A stretch of 64,000 bases of DNA from Rhynchopus euleeides (Eukaryota; Euglenozoa; Diplonemea; Diplonemida; Diplonemidae): the NCBI GenBank assembly GCA_963210315.1, contig OY723277.1:310001-374000 (forward strand), in the 5' to 3' direction. Positions 29,031-39,540 of this stretch are shown here, piece after piece. The position numbers were made by a program, and so were the translations under genes. Below the pieces are notes generated by a model. The model was not told where the DNA came from. It made no database searches and saw only the letters and a program-made list of their open reading frames with translations. The stretch's first letter is position 1. The number at the start of each line of letters is the position of its first letter.

Positions 29031-29911
29031 TCACTCGTACAGAGCTAACTAGTGCATCGTGAAGAGGGCAAAGGCTTTGCTGAGACGCAGCCCCCGCCCC
29101 ACCGCCCCCCTCCCCCTCTGCAGGGGTTCATAACAGCAGTTCTGCGTACACTATGCCAACCAACCCTTTTCCCCCACCACCAGCAAGCATAGGATTTCGC
29201 CCCCCCGCCCCCCCTTTTTTTGCAGCACGTCAAAGACAAGTTGTGCGAAGGAGTGCCACTCATGAGGAGAGCCGTGACAGCCACACACAAGAATCATTTT
29301 GAATAAGCGTCGGGGGTGGTGGGGTATTTTTGTCGGGATATGCCAGCAAAAAAAACCCCAGCCCCGTGGGTAAGCATGGCGCCTTGACGCAGACAACACA
29401 TTAGCCGTCTTCCGTTGACAGAGACGTGGTTTGATTTTCTTTTGCAACATGTGGCTCTTCGACGAGAGACCGTCGGGTTTCCCCAGGTGTCCCCGCTTGA
29501 CATGAAAGAGGTGGTTGGAAGTGATTTTGCGCACAGCACAGCACAACAAATTGCAGCCACTGGGCAGAAAAAAATAGAACTCAAATCACATGCCTCCCCC
29601 CGCCCCGCCCCCCTCCCCCCCCAAAGGGTAGCCCAGGCAAAATATACCCCATGGTTTGCCTGGGCCTTGCCTTGGGTGGCTTCTGTGTGGCTTCCGCCTC
29701 GAGAGCTGACAAGCAACAAGCTTCTCGCAACAGGTCCACACACCCGACCCCCCAACACAAGAACACCCACAGGTGGAGAAGAACAAGAAACCCCACATGC
29801 AGTGGGGCAAACTGGGGAAACATAAACGGTGCCTGAGGGGGGGGGGGGGTCTCTCATCGCCTTCCTATTTCTTCAGAAGAGAGAAACGACGGGAAAATGG
29901 TCTGAATGATC
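29031..29911. other. Intergenic, no supported gene
   Basis: Frames on both strands lack recognisable motifs. C/G runs at 29600-29625 and 29837-29850 give open but meaningless translations. Confidence 0.4.
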
Positions 29912-30021
29912 ATGGGGGTCTTCGCTACGGGGTGATCGTCAGTGCATTTTGGTGCATTTCCTTCCAGGAAACTAGCAGACGAAGAACAACGAAGTATGAC
30001 GACCAGCGAAGACCCCCCCAT
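29912..30021. mobile_element. 110-bp fold-back, ATGGGGGTCTTCGCT ends
   Basis: ATGGGGGTCTTCGCT (29912-29926) and AGCGAAGACCCCCCCAT (30005-30021) are inverted repeats; inside, GATCGTC and GACGACC pair weakly. Same terminal motif as 43443-43546 and 46164-46278, but the interiors differ. Confidence 0.6.
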
Positions 30022-30195
30022 TGCCATCATTGCAATGAAACACCTTTGCCCGATTTTGCCCCCCCCCCAAGGCATCGCGAAGCCTCCCTCCCTCCCCCCC
30101 ACCCACCCCCACCCACCCCCCCTTCTTCCTGATAGATTATTGAACAATCTAAAGAATATTTGGCTGTGCCTCTTCCAGCCCCCCCCCCCTCTCCG

Positions 30196-33100
30196 TCACA
30201 CCCGCTGCCTCGGGGGCGACGTCGTTCTGTGGGGCACAGGGGTCTGGGGCCCTACACCACCTGCTGCTGTGGCTTGGGGAACCCACGTGGCGCGGGGCCC
30301 CCGCATGCTGTCTGTGTACGACAGGCGACGCCTGCCCCTGCCACGGTGCGCCCCACCCTGATGGGAGCTGCCGGCATGGGTCGCGCCGGAGCTGGAGTGG
30401 TCAGCTGGGCTGCTGCCCTCACGCTTGCCGCTAACAACTCCGACGAGATCCGCAGATGAGTATGTGCGTGACTGCGGGGAGGGGCACCGCGGCAGCCGGA
30501 AGGGCGACGCACCCACGGGCCCCTGCACGGCGGCATGGGATGACGCCAGCAGGCTGTGCAGCGAGTTGGAGCTCCCGAGGTTCGGCAGCGACGGCCTGCT
30601 GTACCCCATGGACCCCGCGCTGCCCTGCTTCCTCAGGGATCCCAGGCTGTCGTTGCGCAGCAGCGAGGTGTATGTGCTGCTGAACTTCCTCAGAGACCCC
30701 GCGCTGTCACCCCTCAGGAGGGACGAGCAGCTGCCGTGTGGCTTCAGGGGAACCGCCAGCGGGTCAACGATGCTGCTGCCGCTGCTGCCTCCAGCCGTCT
30801 CATCGTCACTCCCCTCGGTGTCGGTGCTGAGCACATCGATGTCGCTCCACTCCGCCTCGCGGGGGGCGGGCAGCACCCCCGGTACCTCCTCCTCGTCGGG
30901 ATGCAGGGTGCGCAGCACATCTGCCTGCAGCATCGATCTGCGCCTCGACACCATGATGTACCCCTCTGCCGCGAGGTCCAGCCCAAGCTTGCAGAGCAGC
31001 CCCACAAAAGCCCCGGACAGGAGGATCTCGGCAGCACCGAGTGTCCAGTGCGACACGTTGCCCACATACAGCCCAATGGCGGAGAGCAGCATGGAGGCGC
31101 CCTGCATGCCCTGCATCACAACGTCCATTGCTGCGTCGCGCTGCCTGGCGTGGGGCCATGTGTAGATCTCCAAGGCAAAGAGGCTTGCGAACACGATGAA
31201 GCATGCCATCTTCATGTAGGCGCACCCCGTTGTGGATTCGGGGTGGGTGCTCTTGATGGCGCTGAGGGCCATGCTCGCTGTGAACTCAAACCCGATGAAG
31301 ATAACCCCGTTCTGCTTGTAGGGGCGGATCACCGAGACATAGCGCTGCACCCACATGGTGTGCCGCGTGGTGTTGACCCACTCCCCGCTGCCTATCAGTG
31401 CGATGAGGAAGGGGTTGCGCCGCGACGTGGCACGGGCGTACACAGCGTACTTCCGGACATCGCGTGTGATGGTGCGGAGCACGGCGCAGGGGATCGCGAT
31501 GCATCCGGCGATGGTGACCGCGCCGAGGGCGACGTGCCACCCCTTCCCCCCGTGGAGGAGGAGGGTCATCGCAGCGAGCGTGACGCCCTGGTAGCAGAAC
31601 TGGAAGAGGAAGAGCGGGGCGGATGGGATGCGCAGGAAGCCCTGCGCGTCCAGCGCCCCGAAGAAGCGGGGGGCGATGCGATTGCCGTGGCAGTGGAGCA
31701 GCTCCAGCAGCGCGAAGCAGAGGCAGCAGAAGAGGGCGGTGGCGCCGACGTTTGCCACGATCAGCCCGACGGCATCGCTGCCGTCGATGCGTATCTGCGT
31801 CGGGTGGAGGGCGAGCGGGAGCCCCGCCGTGCAGCTGGTGCTGACCAAGGCGAGGCGCAGCGCTGTCCCCGCCGCGAAGCCTCCCGCAGCCGCCCCACCG
31901 ATGGTGGCGACTGCGGCATTCATCTCCCCATGCTCCTCGATGTCCAGCAGGTGCGACGCGGCGACTTCGCCCCCCACTGGGGGCAGCGGCGAATCGACTG
32001 ACGAGGGCTCCTGAGGGGCTGGCCCCGCCGACACGTAACGTGGCGTCGGCGGAGGTTTCGTGCCCCCAGGTGCTGCGGTGGAGGTGGCGGAAGGAGAGGC
32101 CTCCGTCAGGCTGCCCGATGCTGCAGGGGCAGGCGTGGTGGCGGGTGTTGGTGTTGGCGGGGCTGCGGAGTTGGGGGGGAATGCGTGCAGCGTGGTTGCG
32201 GGCGGGGACGGCGTTAGAGGTGCAGGTGTCGGCGGCAGCGGTGTGGGTAGTGGTGGGGAGGGGGGTGGTGGCAGAGGTGCGAACGTGGTCTGCGGTGTAG
32301 TGGTCAGAGGTGCCGGGGTCAGGGGGGTTGGTGTCATTGGGAGGGGTGTTGCCGGTGGCAGTGTGGGGGGTGCTGCTGTCGGTGGAATGGGCGTGTCTGG
32401 CACGAGTGTTGGAGGGGCTGGGGTCGGAGGGACCGGTGTCGCTGGTGCAGCTGTTGGCGGCGACGCCGTCGGTGGTGCTGGTGTCGGAGGCACCGCTGTC
32501 GGTGGAATAGGCGTCCGCGGCACTGGCGTCATAGGCGCAACAGTTGGAGGCACAGCTGTCGGCGGTGCCACTGTCAGGGGTGCCTGGGTTGGAGGTGCTA
32601 CTGTCGGGGGCGCCGGGGTTGGAGGTGCCACTGTCAGGGGTGCCTGGGTTGTCGGCGGCAGTGTCGGGGGCGCTGGCGACGGTGGCACAGACGTCTGCGG
32701 CGCTGCTGTCGGAGGCGCAGATGTTGGCGGCGACACCGTCGGTGGTGCTGGTGTCGGAGGCATAGGTGTCGTTGGAGCAGATGTTGGCGGAACCTCTGTT
32801 GGCGGACTGGGCGTCTGTGGCACTGGCGTCACAGGCGCAACAGTTGGGAAAACTGGCACCGCGGTGGGCGGCACAGGCGTGGGCGGCTCCTGCGTCGGGG
32901 GCGCGACTGTCACTGGGGTTGGCGCCAACGACGGCCCCGGCGCAAAGGTAGCAGGCGGGGCCAGAGGCGGGCCCTGAGTAACCGGCGCCTGCGACGGGGG
33001 GCTGGTCTCCGGCCCTGGCGTCGACATGGGAGCTGGCGTGTCGTGCCCCAGCGACGGCCCGCCAAGGAGGGCATACACGCTGCTGGAGTCCGCACTGCCA

Positions 33101-33396
33101 CAGAAAAGCATCGGGTCGGACGCACACGTCTGGCACGTCATGCTGACTCCGTGCTGTCCATAAGAGTTCCCACAGCGGCATATACTGTTGTTGTACACCG
33201 CGAAGTACTGATAAGGCGACCCGATGGCGTGTGTGCGGCAAAACAGCTCACATTCCGGTGGGCTGGGGAGGGGCTCGAAGTCACCGTCAAGGTCAGGCGT
33301 TGGGCCATCAATGTAGCAGCCGATGTGCCTGAACGCACCCACCCCCCACGGCGCACATGCAACGCACAGCAGGGCCACAGCCGCGGCACACCGCAT
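30196..33396 (-). CDS. WSC-domain receptor with Thr/Pro stalk and multi-pass membrane domain
   Basis: The ATG at 33396 starts a clear signal peptide (MRCAAAVALLCVACAPWGVGA); the frame continues to 33516 without signal character. The product is about 1066 residues. Residues ~22-112 form a WSC-type cysteine domain (HIGCYIDGP, CELFCRT, YFAVYNNSICRCGNSYG, MLFCGSADSS), a fold that binds carbohydrate in known proteins. Residues ~125-450 are a TPxPPT stalk. Membrane segments span ~550-805, with LHPTQIRIDGSD just before and GCAYMKMACFIVFASLF inside. The tail is Ser-rich with a duplicated SLLRxDSxGSLRK block and RRRLS. It is a paralogue of 46906-49389, with a related membrane domain in 8466-12155. Probably a cell-wall or surface sensor. 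Confidence 0.88.
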   Translation of the reverse strand: MRCAAAVALLCVACAPWGVGAFRHIGCYIDGPTPDLDGDFEPLPSPPECELFCRTHAIGSPYQYFAVYNNSICRCGNSYGQHGVSMTCQTCASDPMLFCGSADSSSVYALLGGPSLGHDTPAPMSTPGPETSPPSQAPVTQGPPLAPPATFAPGPSLAPTPVTVAPPTQEPPTPVPPTAVPVFPTVAPVTPVPQTPSPPTEVPPTSAPTTPMPPTPAPPTVSPPTSAPPTAAPQTSVPPSPAPPTLPPTTQAPLTVAPPTPAPPTVAPPTQAPLTVAPPTAVPPTVAPMTPVPRTPIPPTAVPPTPAPPTASPPTAAPATPVPPTPAPPTLVPDTPIPPTAAPPTLPPATPLPMTPTPLTPAPLTTTPQTTFAPLPPPPSPPLPTPLPPTPAPLTPSPPATTLHAFPPNSAAPPTPTPATTPAPAASGSLTEASPSATSTAAPGGTKPPPTPRYVSAGPAPQEPSSVDSPLPPVGGEVAASHLLDIEEHGEMNAAVATIGGAAAGGFAAGTALRLALVSTSCTAGLPLALHPTQIRIDGSDAVGLIVANVGATALFCCLCFALLELLHCHGNRIAPRFFGALDAQGFLRIPSAPLFLFQFCYQGVTLAAMTLLLHGGKGWHVALGAVTIAGCIAIPCAVLRTITRDVRKYAVYARATSRRNPFLIALIGSGEWVNTTRHTMWVQRYVSVIRPYKQNGVIFIGFEFTASMALSAIKSTHPESTTGCAYMKMACFIVFASLFALEIYTWPHARQRDAAMDVVMQGMQGASMLLSAIGLYVGNVSHWTLGAAEILLSGAFVGLLCKLGLDLAAEGYIMVSRRRSMLQADVLRTLHPDEEEVPGVLPAPREAEWSDIDVLSTDTEGSDDETAGGSSGSSIVDPLAVPLKPHGSCSSLLRGDSAGSLRKFSSTYTSLLRNDSLGSLRKQGSAGSMGYSRPSLPNLGSSNSLHSLLASSHAAVQGPVGASPFRLPRCPSPQSRTYSSADLVGVVSGKREGSSPADHSSSGATHAGSSHQGGAHRGRGRRRLSYTDSMRGPRATWVPQATAAGGVGPQTPVPHRTTSPPRQRV

Positions 33397-33562
33397 ATCG
33401 CCCCCCTCTCCTCCCCCCACGGCCCTGCGCCTGCGTGTGGCGTGGTGTGGCAGGGAAACCAGAAGGGGATCAACTGACGCCTGGCAACTGCAAACCCCCC
33501 CCCCCCTCTGTTGCATGCACGGTGGGATCTTGTAAATTTTACATGTATAACTACAAGTATAT

Positions 33563-34539
33563 ACCGTAAACGGAAATATTGTGGACCGTAATAAAGGTGA
33601 ACCGTACTATAGGTGGACCGTAAAAGTGTCACTTCAACTCTGCCGCTCTTTCTCTACTGTTGATACTTCGTTTGATGCGTTGACGCTTCCACACACACTT
33701 ACAAACCCACTTGCCTGATGAAGGGGGTGGTGTGTAGAGCACGTTTGGCAGAGCTGAATGACACTTTCCGCGCGAAAGTCGTGTGCGTAAAAAAAGATGG
33801 AACAAATGGGATTTTTCCGGAACTTGGAACATTTTTACGGTCCACCTATTTTACGGTTGGGATAGTGGACTTGGCGGTTTTTTTACGAATTCCTTCGACG
33901 AAGTCGCGAAGGAACCAAGGAAATCGCACGACTGAAGCTGCAGGATTAACACCACAGGGCCTCAACACAGAGTGTGCGCTCACCATCGTCCGGGAACTGT
34001 TCTCCCACAGTTACTGCAGGGTGTACTACACTAAAGGAGTACGATTTCCCTGAATTTTCCGGGCACTGATTCACGAATTTACATCTGGAGGGAGCCCGGT
34101 GGTCTCAGCTTCTGTCTGCGCGCCCTGCCGTACTGTGGCTGCTTTTGTGGGCTCGTGCAGCAGGTTCTACTTTTACTTCTACCGGAACGCTCCTTGCATG
34201 GTACTACACTTCTCGAGGTGTGGTGGTGGGTGAGTCTCGAGGTGAGTGGTGGTGATCGTGCCCTTTCCACACGCAGGGAGGACTTGCTTCTCTTGCTGGT
34301 GTTGGTTGCGGTGGTGGAGGGAGGGTCCAAAGCTGGGAGGTCGGGAGGCCTACGTGCGGGAGTCTGCGGCGTGGAGGCCGCAGTCCGCGCCCCGCAACCC
34401 ACCAGCCCGCGGGCGAAAAACACATTGTCTTTTCCATATTCAGTCCCAATAAATGGTGGACCGTAAAAAAGATGGAACGTTTGGCCTTTTTTTGGGAACT
34501 TGGAACATTTTTACGGTCCACCCTTTTTCCGTTTACGGT
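33563..34539 (+). repeat. U unit copy 1 (carries an S1 insertion)
   Basis: Starts ACCGTAAACGGAAATATTGT and ends CCGTTTACGGT, so the unit has inverted termini. Subterminal hairpins are built from GGTGGACCGTAAAA/TTTTACGGTCCACC. Compared with U2 it has a ~165-bp insertion at 33628-33793 and an extra ~24 bp (AAGCTGCAGGATTAACACCA) at about 33936-33959, which U4 shares. Confidence 0.8.
33628..33793 (+). mobile_element. Short insertion S1, copy 2, with 7-bp target duplication
   Basis: Interrupts U1 where U2, U3 and U4 read CCGTAAAAAAGATGG. CGTAAAA stands on both sides of the insert, a plausible 7-bp target duplication. Internal inverted words GTGTCACTTCAACTCTGCC and GGCAGAGCTGAATGACAC are offset from one end by about 22 bp. 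Full relative at 13250-13437. Confidence 0.75.
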
Positions 34540-34630
34540 ACATGTATTATACATGTATAATACTTGCATGTCAACTATTATACATGTATAATACATGTAT
34601 ATGCCTGAAATATACATGTAAAATACATGT

Positions 34631-35418
34631 ACCGTAAACGGAAATATTGTGGACCGTAATAAAGGTGAACCGTACTATAGGTGGACCGTAAAAAAGATGG
34701 AACAAATGGGATTTTTCCGGAACTTGGAACATTTTTACGGTCCACCTATTTTACGGTTGGGATCGTGGACTTGGCGGTTTTTTTACGAGTTCCTTCGCGA
34801 CTTCGTCGCGAAGGAACCAAGGAAATCGTACGACTGGGCCTCAGCACAGAGTGTGCGCTCACCATCGTCCGGGAACTGTTCTCCCACAGTTACTGCAGGG
34901 TGTACTACACTAAAGGAGTACGATTTCCCTTAATTTTCCGGGCACTGATTCACGAATTTACATCTGGAGGGAGCCCGGTGGTCTCAGCTTCTGTCTGCGC
35001 GCCCTGCCGTACTGTGGCTGCTTTTGTGGGCTCGTGCAGCAGGTTCTACTTTTACTTCTACCGGAATGCTCCTTGCATGGTACTACACTTCTCGAGGTGT
35101 GGTGGTGGGTGAGTCTCGAGGTGAGTGGTGGTGATCGTGCCTTTTCCACACGCAGGGAGGACTTGCTTCTCTTGCTGGTGTTGGTTGCGGTGGTGGAGGG
35201 AGGGTCCAAAGCTGGGAGGTCGGGAGGCCTACGTGTGGGTGTCTGCGGCGTGGAGGCCGCAGTCCGCGCCCCGCAACCCACCAGCCCGCGGGCGAAAAAC
35301 GCATTGTCTTTTCCATATTCAGTCCCAATAAATGGTGGACCGTAAAAAAGATGGAACGTTTGGCCTTTTTTTGGGAACTTGGAACATTTTTACGGTCCAC
35401 CCTTTTTCCGTTTACGGT
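34631..35418 (+). repeat. U unit copy 2
   Basis: 788 bp, nearly identical to U3. The internal hairpin at 34790-34816 has arms TTCCTTCGCGA/TCGCGAAGGAA around loop CTTCG; in U3 the loop is CGAAG. The ~100-codon frames on both strands are shared by all units only because the DNA is conserved. Confidence 0.8.
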
Positions 35419-35609
35419 ATATCAAGTAAAAATACAAGTATAATACTTGCATGTCAACTATTATACTTGTATTTTTACTTGATATACATGTATTTTACAT
35501 GTATATTTCAGGCATTTACATGTATTTTACATGTATAATACTTGTCATGCAAGTATTATACATGTAAAATACTTGCATGACAAGTAAAATACTTGCATGC
35601 AAGTAAAAT
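35419..35609. repeat. AT-rich palindromic spacer, left part
   Basis: Built from ATATCAAGTAAAAATACAAG and its complement, TACATGTAT and ACTTGCATG words. 35417-35482 is one long imperfect palindrome. The matching right half continues at 37569-37835 after the nested element. Confidence 0.7.
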
Positions 35610-35613
35610 CATG

Positions 35614-37564
35614 AATCTGCCCCGTTAACGGCTACCGGGTATTACCAGGTATTACCGGGTCGAAAAACGGGTATTACCGGGTCCGGTAATACCCGTTTGC
35701 CCGGTAATACCCGGTTATAGCCCGGTAGCGCTACCGGGGATTTTCCATGGGAATTTCCCTTTGTTTTTGGGTTGATTCCCTTCCCCTTAGCAGTGTGTTG
35801 TGGTCGACATTGGATTCTATGGCGCATGGGGTGATCGAAAGATGGGTTCCGCAGTTCATGTCTGGTTTGTGTGGCTCACTGCAGACTTTTCGAGTTTCGC
35901 AGCAATGCTGACTACTGCACGGTGCCCACACACCACCTGAGCCCTTCCAGAGCCGGCGGTGTCGTCAGATCAGGCAGTCGAGCCACTGTTCCCGTAGCTT
36001 CCATCATTTAAGGACCTTGGCTCAGAAATGCAGAAACGGTGCGTCACCAAACTGGTTGCAAAGTGGCACAGTTGGGCACACAGTGGCACAGAGCGAAGGG
36101 CTCCTCGTTTTCAATGATCGATCCTTCGTTCAGGGAAGCCATCTTCTCTTACCCCAGGCTCGAGTGCTTGGTCACGCCAGCTCCGTTATTCGGTCACATC
36201 GCTCTGCTGGCTGGGTGCTTGTCGCAACACTTACCTGCGAGCAGCCAACGAGCATTATGGTACCGAGAGATGCTTCTTGGCGTGGCCGGGCTTGTGGTTC
36301 CTGCCACAGCAGGTCACAGTACGGTGAGCGGACTTGCTATATTTGCTGGGGTGGCTTCAACACGGGCTCGCCACTGGACTGCCCCCGGGCCAAGGTGGAT
36401 AATCGCACCTGCCTTCGGGACGCTGAGTATCCGCCCCGTGTATGATGAGCGGAAGCTAACCAGCCTGCAGTCGACCCACGTGGTGGCCTCACGACTCCCA
36501 GACAACGGCTGGTTTGGGCAGGTGGACGGGAAGAGCTGGTTCTGGAGTTGTGGTGTCGACACGTTTCCATTTTGAGAAATTCTCTGTGATACGCTCCACA
36601 GCAAGACGCACATTCCCATGTGAAGCCTCTCTGGCGACACCCTTGACAAGAGCACCTGGCACCCTGTACAGGACCTGCAGCTAAGATCCGGGCTGGTGCG
36701 GCAAGGTATTTGAGCGACCCCTTACGATATGATGCAATCCAGAGAAGTCCCAGAAAAACGTGGATTCGACCAGGCCCTTAATATATGCACGAGTTGCGCC
36801 TGCTTCTTGTCATCTTGCTTGGCTACTGGTCCCTCTGATAAATCATCAGCTTGGTTCGAGTCGGGACAAGTCATGATGCATGCTTCAAAGAACTTAGCCT
36901 CGTGGACGGCCTGTTGTGTGACGACACGCTCTGCCTCCGTGGAAGCGGACGAGGCCATGAAGTGCATTGAAGAGGGAGGGAGAGGAGACAACACACGGAG
37001 GACACAGGCACAGACAGGGGGGTGTGTGTCCCTCATAGATCTTGGTTGAACGAACAGGTGTTGGAATCAGGGCCTGGGCTCATTATCTCGACCTTTGTTT
37101 GTGTAATCATCGGGGCACGCCACGCCAACACAGCCCCCCACCGCCATGCCGCAAAGCCTGCCTCATAGATCTTGGTTGTACTGAACGTGGGTGTTCCCCA
37201 GCCGTTCCCACTCCCAGTGTTCCCAGGGCCGCCTCTGTGAGGGGTGGGCCAGGAGGGGCTGCAGAGGCTGGCCTTCAGAATAACGCAGGGGGGGTCACCT
37301 AACACCTGACATTCCCCCCGCGCACCTTCCCTTGGACTGCCAGACGGAAGATCACCAGAACCCTGCAGTTGATTCACTGCGACACCCCACGAACCATCCC
37401 TGTACCAAGGAAATCCCCACGGAAAATCCCCGGTAATACGAAAACGGGTATTACCGGACCCGGTAATACCCCCGATTTTACCCGGTAATACCCGGTAATG
37501 GAGGCCGATTACCGGGTTTCCGGTAATACCCGGTAATACCGGTTACCCGTTAACGGGGCAGATT
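35614..37564. mobile_element. Nested 1.95-kb element with AATCTGCCCCGTTAACGG inverted ends
   Basis: The left end is AATCTGCCCCGTTAACGG (35614-35631) and the right end its complement, CCGTTAACGGGGCAGATT (37547-37564). CATG lies immediately outside both ends (35610-35613, 37565-37568), consistent with a 4-bp duplication, although CATG is itself palindromic. Within ~130 bp of both ends are many CCGGTAATACCCGG words. The interior includes a diverged R2 copy (36040-36112). A 178-codon frame at 36039-36575 overlaps that repeat and has no motif. Confidence 0.7.
36040..36112 (+). repeat. Dispersed repeat R2, copy 2 (diverged)
   Basis: GTGCGTCACCAAACTGGTTG, CAAAGTGGCACAGTTGGGCA and CACAGTGGCACAGAGCGAAG follow the same order as 14732-14805 and 44601-44675. 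Confidence 0.55.
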
Positions 37565-37568
37565 CATG

Positions 37569-37835
37569 TAAAATACATGTATTTTACTTGCATGCAAGTA
37601 TTTTACTTGTCATGCAAGTATTATACATGTATTTTACTTGTCATGCAAGTATTTTACATGTATAATACTTGCATGACAAGTATTATACATGTAAAATACA
37701 TGTAAATGCCTGAAATATACATGCAAAAATACATGTATATCAAGTAAAAATACAAGTATAATAGTTAACATGCAAGTATTATACTTGTATTTATACTTGA
37801 TATACATGTATTTTACATGTATATTTCAGGCATAT
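37569..37835. repeat. AT-rich palindromic spacer, right part
   Basis: 37707-37831 is a long imperfect palindrome bounded by GCCTGAAATATACATG and CATGTATATTTCAGGC, centred near GTTAACATGCAAG. Such sequence is prone to cruciform formation and to cloning or assembly errors. Confidence 0.75.
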
Positions 37836-38624
37836 ACCGTAAACGGAAATATTGTGGACCGTAATAAAGGTGAACCGTACTATAGGTGGACCGTAAAAAA
37901 GATGGAACAAATGGGATTTTTCCGGAACTTGGAACATTTTTACGGTCCACCTATTTTACGGTTGGGATCGTGGACTTGGCGGTTTTTTTTACGAGTTCCT
38001 TCGCGACGAAGTCGCGAAGGAACCAAGGAAATCGTACGACTGGGCCTCAGCACAGAGTGTGCGCTCACCATCGTCCGGGAACTGTTCTCCCACAGTTACT
38101 GCAGGGTGTACTACACTAAAGGAGTACGATTTCCCTTAATTTTCCGGGCACTGATTCACGAATTTACATCTGGAGGGAGCCCGGTGGTCTCAGCTTCTGT
38201 CTGCGCGCCCTGCCGTACTGTGGCTGCTTTTGTGGGCTCGTGCAGCAGGTTCTACTTTTACTTCTACCGGAATGCTCCTTGCATGGTACTACACTTCTCG
38301 AGGTGTGGTGGTGGGTGAGTCTCGAGGTGAGTGGTGGTGATCGTGCCTTTTCCACACGCAGGGAGGACTTGCTTCTCTTGCTGGTGTTGGTTGCGGTGGT
38401 GGAGGGAGGGTCCAAAGCTGGGAGGTCGGGAGGCCTACGTGTGGGTGTCTGCGGCGTGGAGGCCGCAGTCCGCGCCCCGCAACCCACCAGCCCGCGGGCG
38501 AAAAACGCATTGTCTTTTCCATATTCAGTCCCAATAAATGGTGGACCGTAAAAAAGATGGAACGTTTGGCCTTTTTTTGGGAACTTGGAACATTTTTACG
38601 GTCCACCCTTTTTCCGTTTACGGT
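37836..38624 (+). repeat. U unit copy 3
   Basis: 789 bp, almost the same as U2. The hairpin at 37996-38022 has the same arms as U2 but the reverse-complement loop (CGAAG). Lacks the 24-bp segment found in U1 and U4. Confidence 0.8.
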
Positions 38625-38685
38625 ACATGTATTATACATGTATAATAGTTGACATGCAAGTATTATACATGTATAATACATGTAT

Positions 38686-39497
38686 ACCGTAAACGGAAAA
38701 AGGGTGGACCGTAAAAATGTTCCAAGTTCCCAAAAAAAGGCCAAACGTTCCATCTTTTTTACGGTCCACTATTTATTGGGACTGCATATGGAAAAGACAA
38801 TGCGATGTTCGCCCGCGGGCTGGTGGGTTGCGGGGCGCGGACTGCGGCCTCCACGCCGCAGACTCCCGCACGTAGGCCTCCCGACCTCCCAGCTTTGGAC
38901 CCTCCCTCCACCACCGCAACCAACACCAGCAAGAGAAGCAAGTCCTCCCTGCGTGTGGAAAGGGCACGATCACCACCACTCACCTCGAGACTCACCCACC
39001 ACCACACCTCGAGAAGTGTAGTACCATGCAAGGAGCGTTCCGGTAGAAGTAAAAGTAGAACCTGATGCACGAGCCCACAAAAGCAGCCACAGTACGGCAG
39101 GGCGCGCAGACAGAAGCTGAGACCACCGGGCTCCCTCCAGATGTAAATTCGTGAATCAGTGCCCGGAAAATTCAGGGAAATCGTACTCCTTTAGTGTAGT
39201 ACACCCTGCAGTAACTGTGGGAGAACAGTTCCCGGACGATGGTGAGCGCACACTCTGTGCTGAGGCTCTGTGGTGTTAATCCTGCAGCTTCAGTCGTACG
39301 ATTTCCTTGGTTCCTTCGCGACTTCGTCACGAAGGAACTCGTAAAAAAAACCGCCAAGTCCACTATCCCAACCGTAAAATAGGTGGACCGTAAAAATGTT
39401 CCAAGTTCCGGAAAAATCCCATTTGTTCCATCTTTTTTACGGTCCACCTATAGTACGGTTCACCTTTATTACGGTCCACAATATTTCCGTTTACGGT
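38686..39497 (-). repeat. U unit copy 4 (inverted)
   Basis: Opposite orientation to U1-U3, separated from U3 by a 61-bp palindromic spacer (38625-38685). U3 and U4 therefore form a near-perfect head-to-head palindrome of ~1.6 kb. Shares the 24-bp GAAGCTGCAGGATTAACACC segment with U1. Confidence 0.8.
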
Positions 39498-39540
39498 ATA
39501 CTTGTAGTTATACATGTAAAATTTACAAGATCCCACCGTG

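Larger units (their letters stand above)
33518..39540. mobile_element. 6-kb compound inverted-repeat structure (four U units, palindromic spacers, nested element)
   Basis: The outer ends are inverted repeats of about 44 bp: 33518-33561 reads CACGGTGGGATCTTGTAAAT..., and 39498-39540 is its reverse complement. Inside are U1 (33563-34539, +), U2 (34631-35418, +), a nested element (35614-37564), U3 (37836-38624, +) and U4 (38686-39497, -). Spacers are AT-rich palindromes built from ATACATGTAT and ACTTGCATG words. There is no convincing ORF. No clear target duplication is visible outside the ends. It could be a fold-back element family that grew by insertion into its own palindromes. Confidence 0.7.

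Noticed and set aside
32060..32977. Gly/Val/Ala-rich plus-strand frame (and similar ones at 48101-49102 and 10609-11046)
   Set aside because: These are the complements of the TPAPPT stalk coding repeats; composition is imposed by the repeat.
34155..34466. ~100-codon Leu-rich frame present in all four U units (also 35034, 38240, and 38759 inverted)
   Set aside because: The similarity is explained by DNA duplication; frames are open on both strands, with no start context or domain.
36039..36575. 178-codon plus-strand frame in the nested element
   Set aside because: It begins inside dispersed repeat R2 and shows no motif.
36850..36866. tRNA-like B box (GGTTCGAGTCGGG)
   Set aside because: No matching A box or cloverleaf could be built around it.
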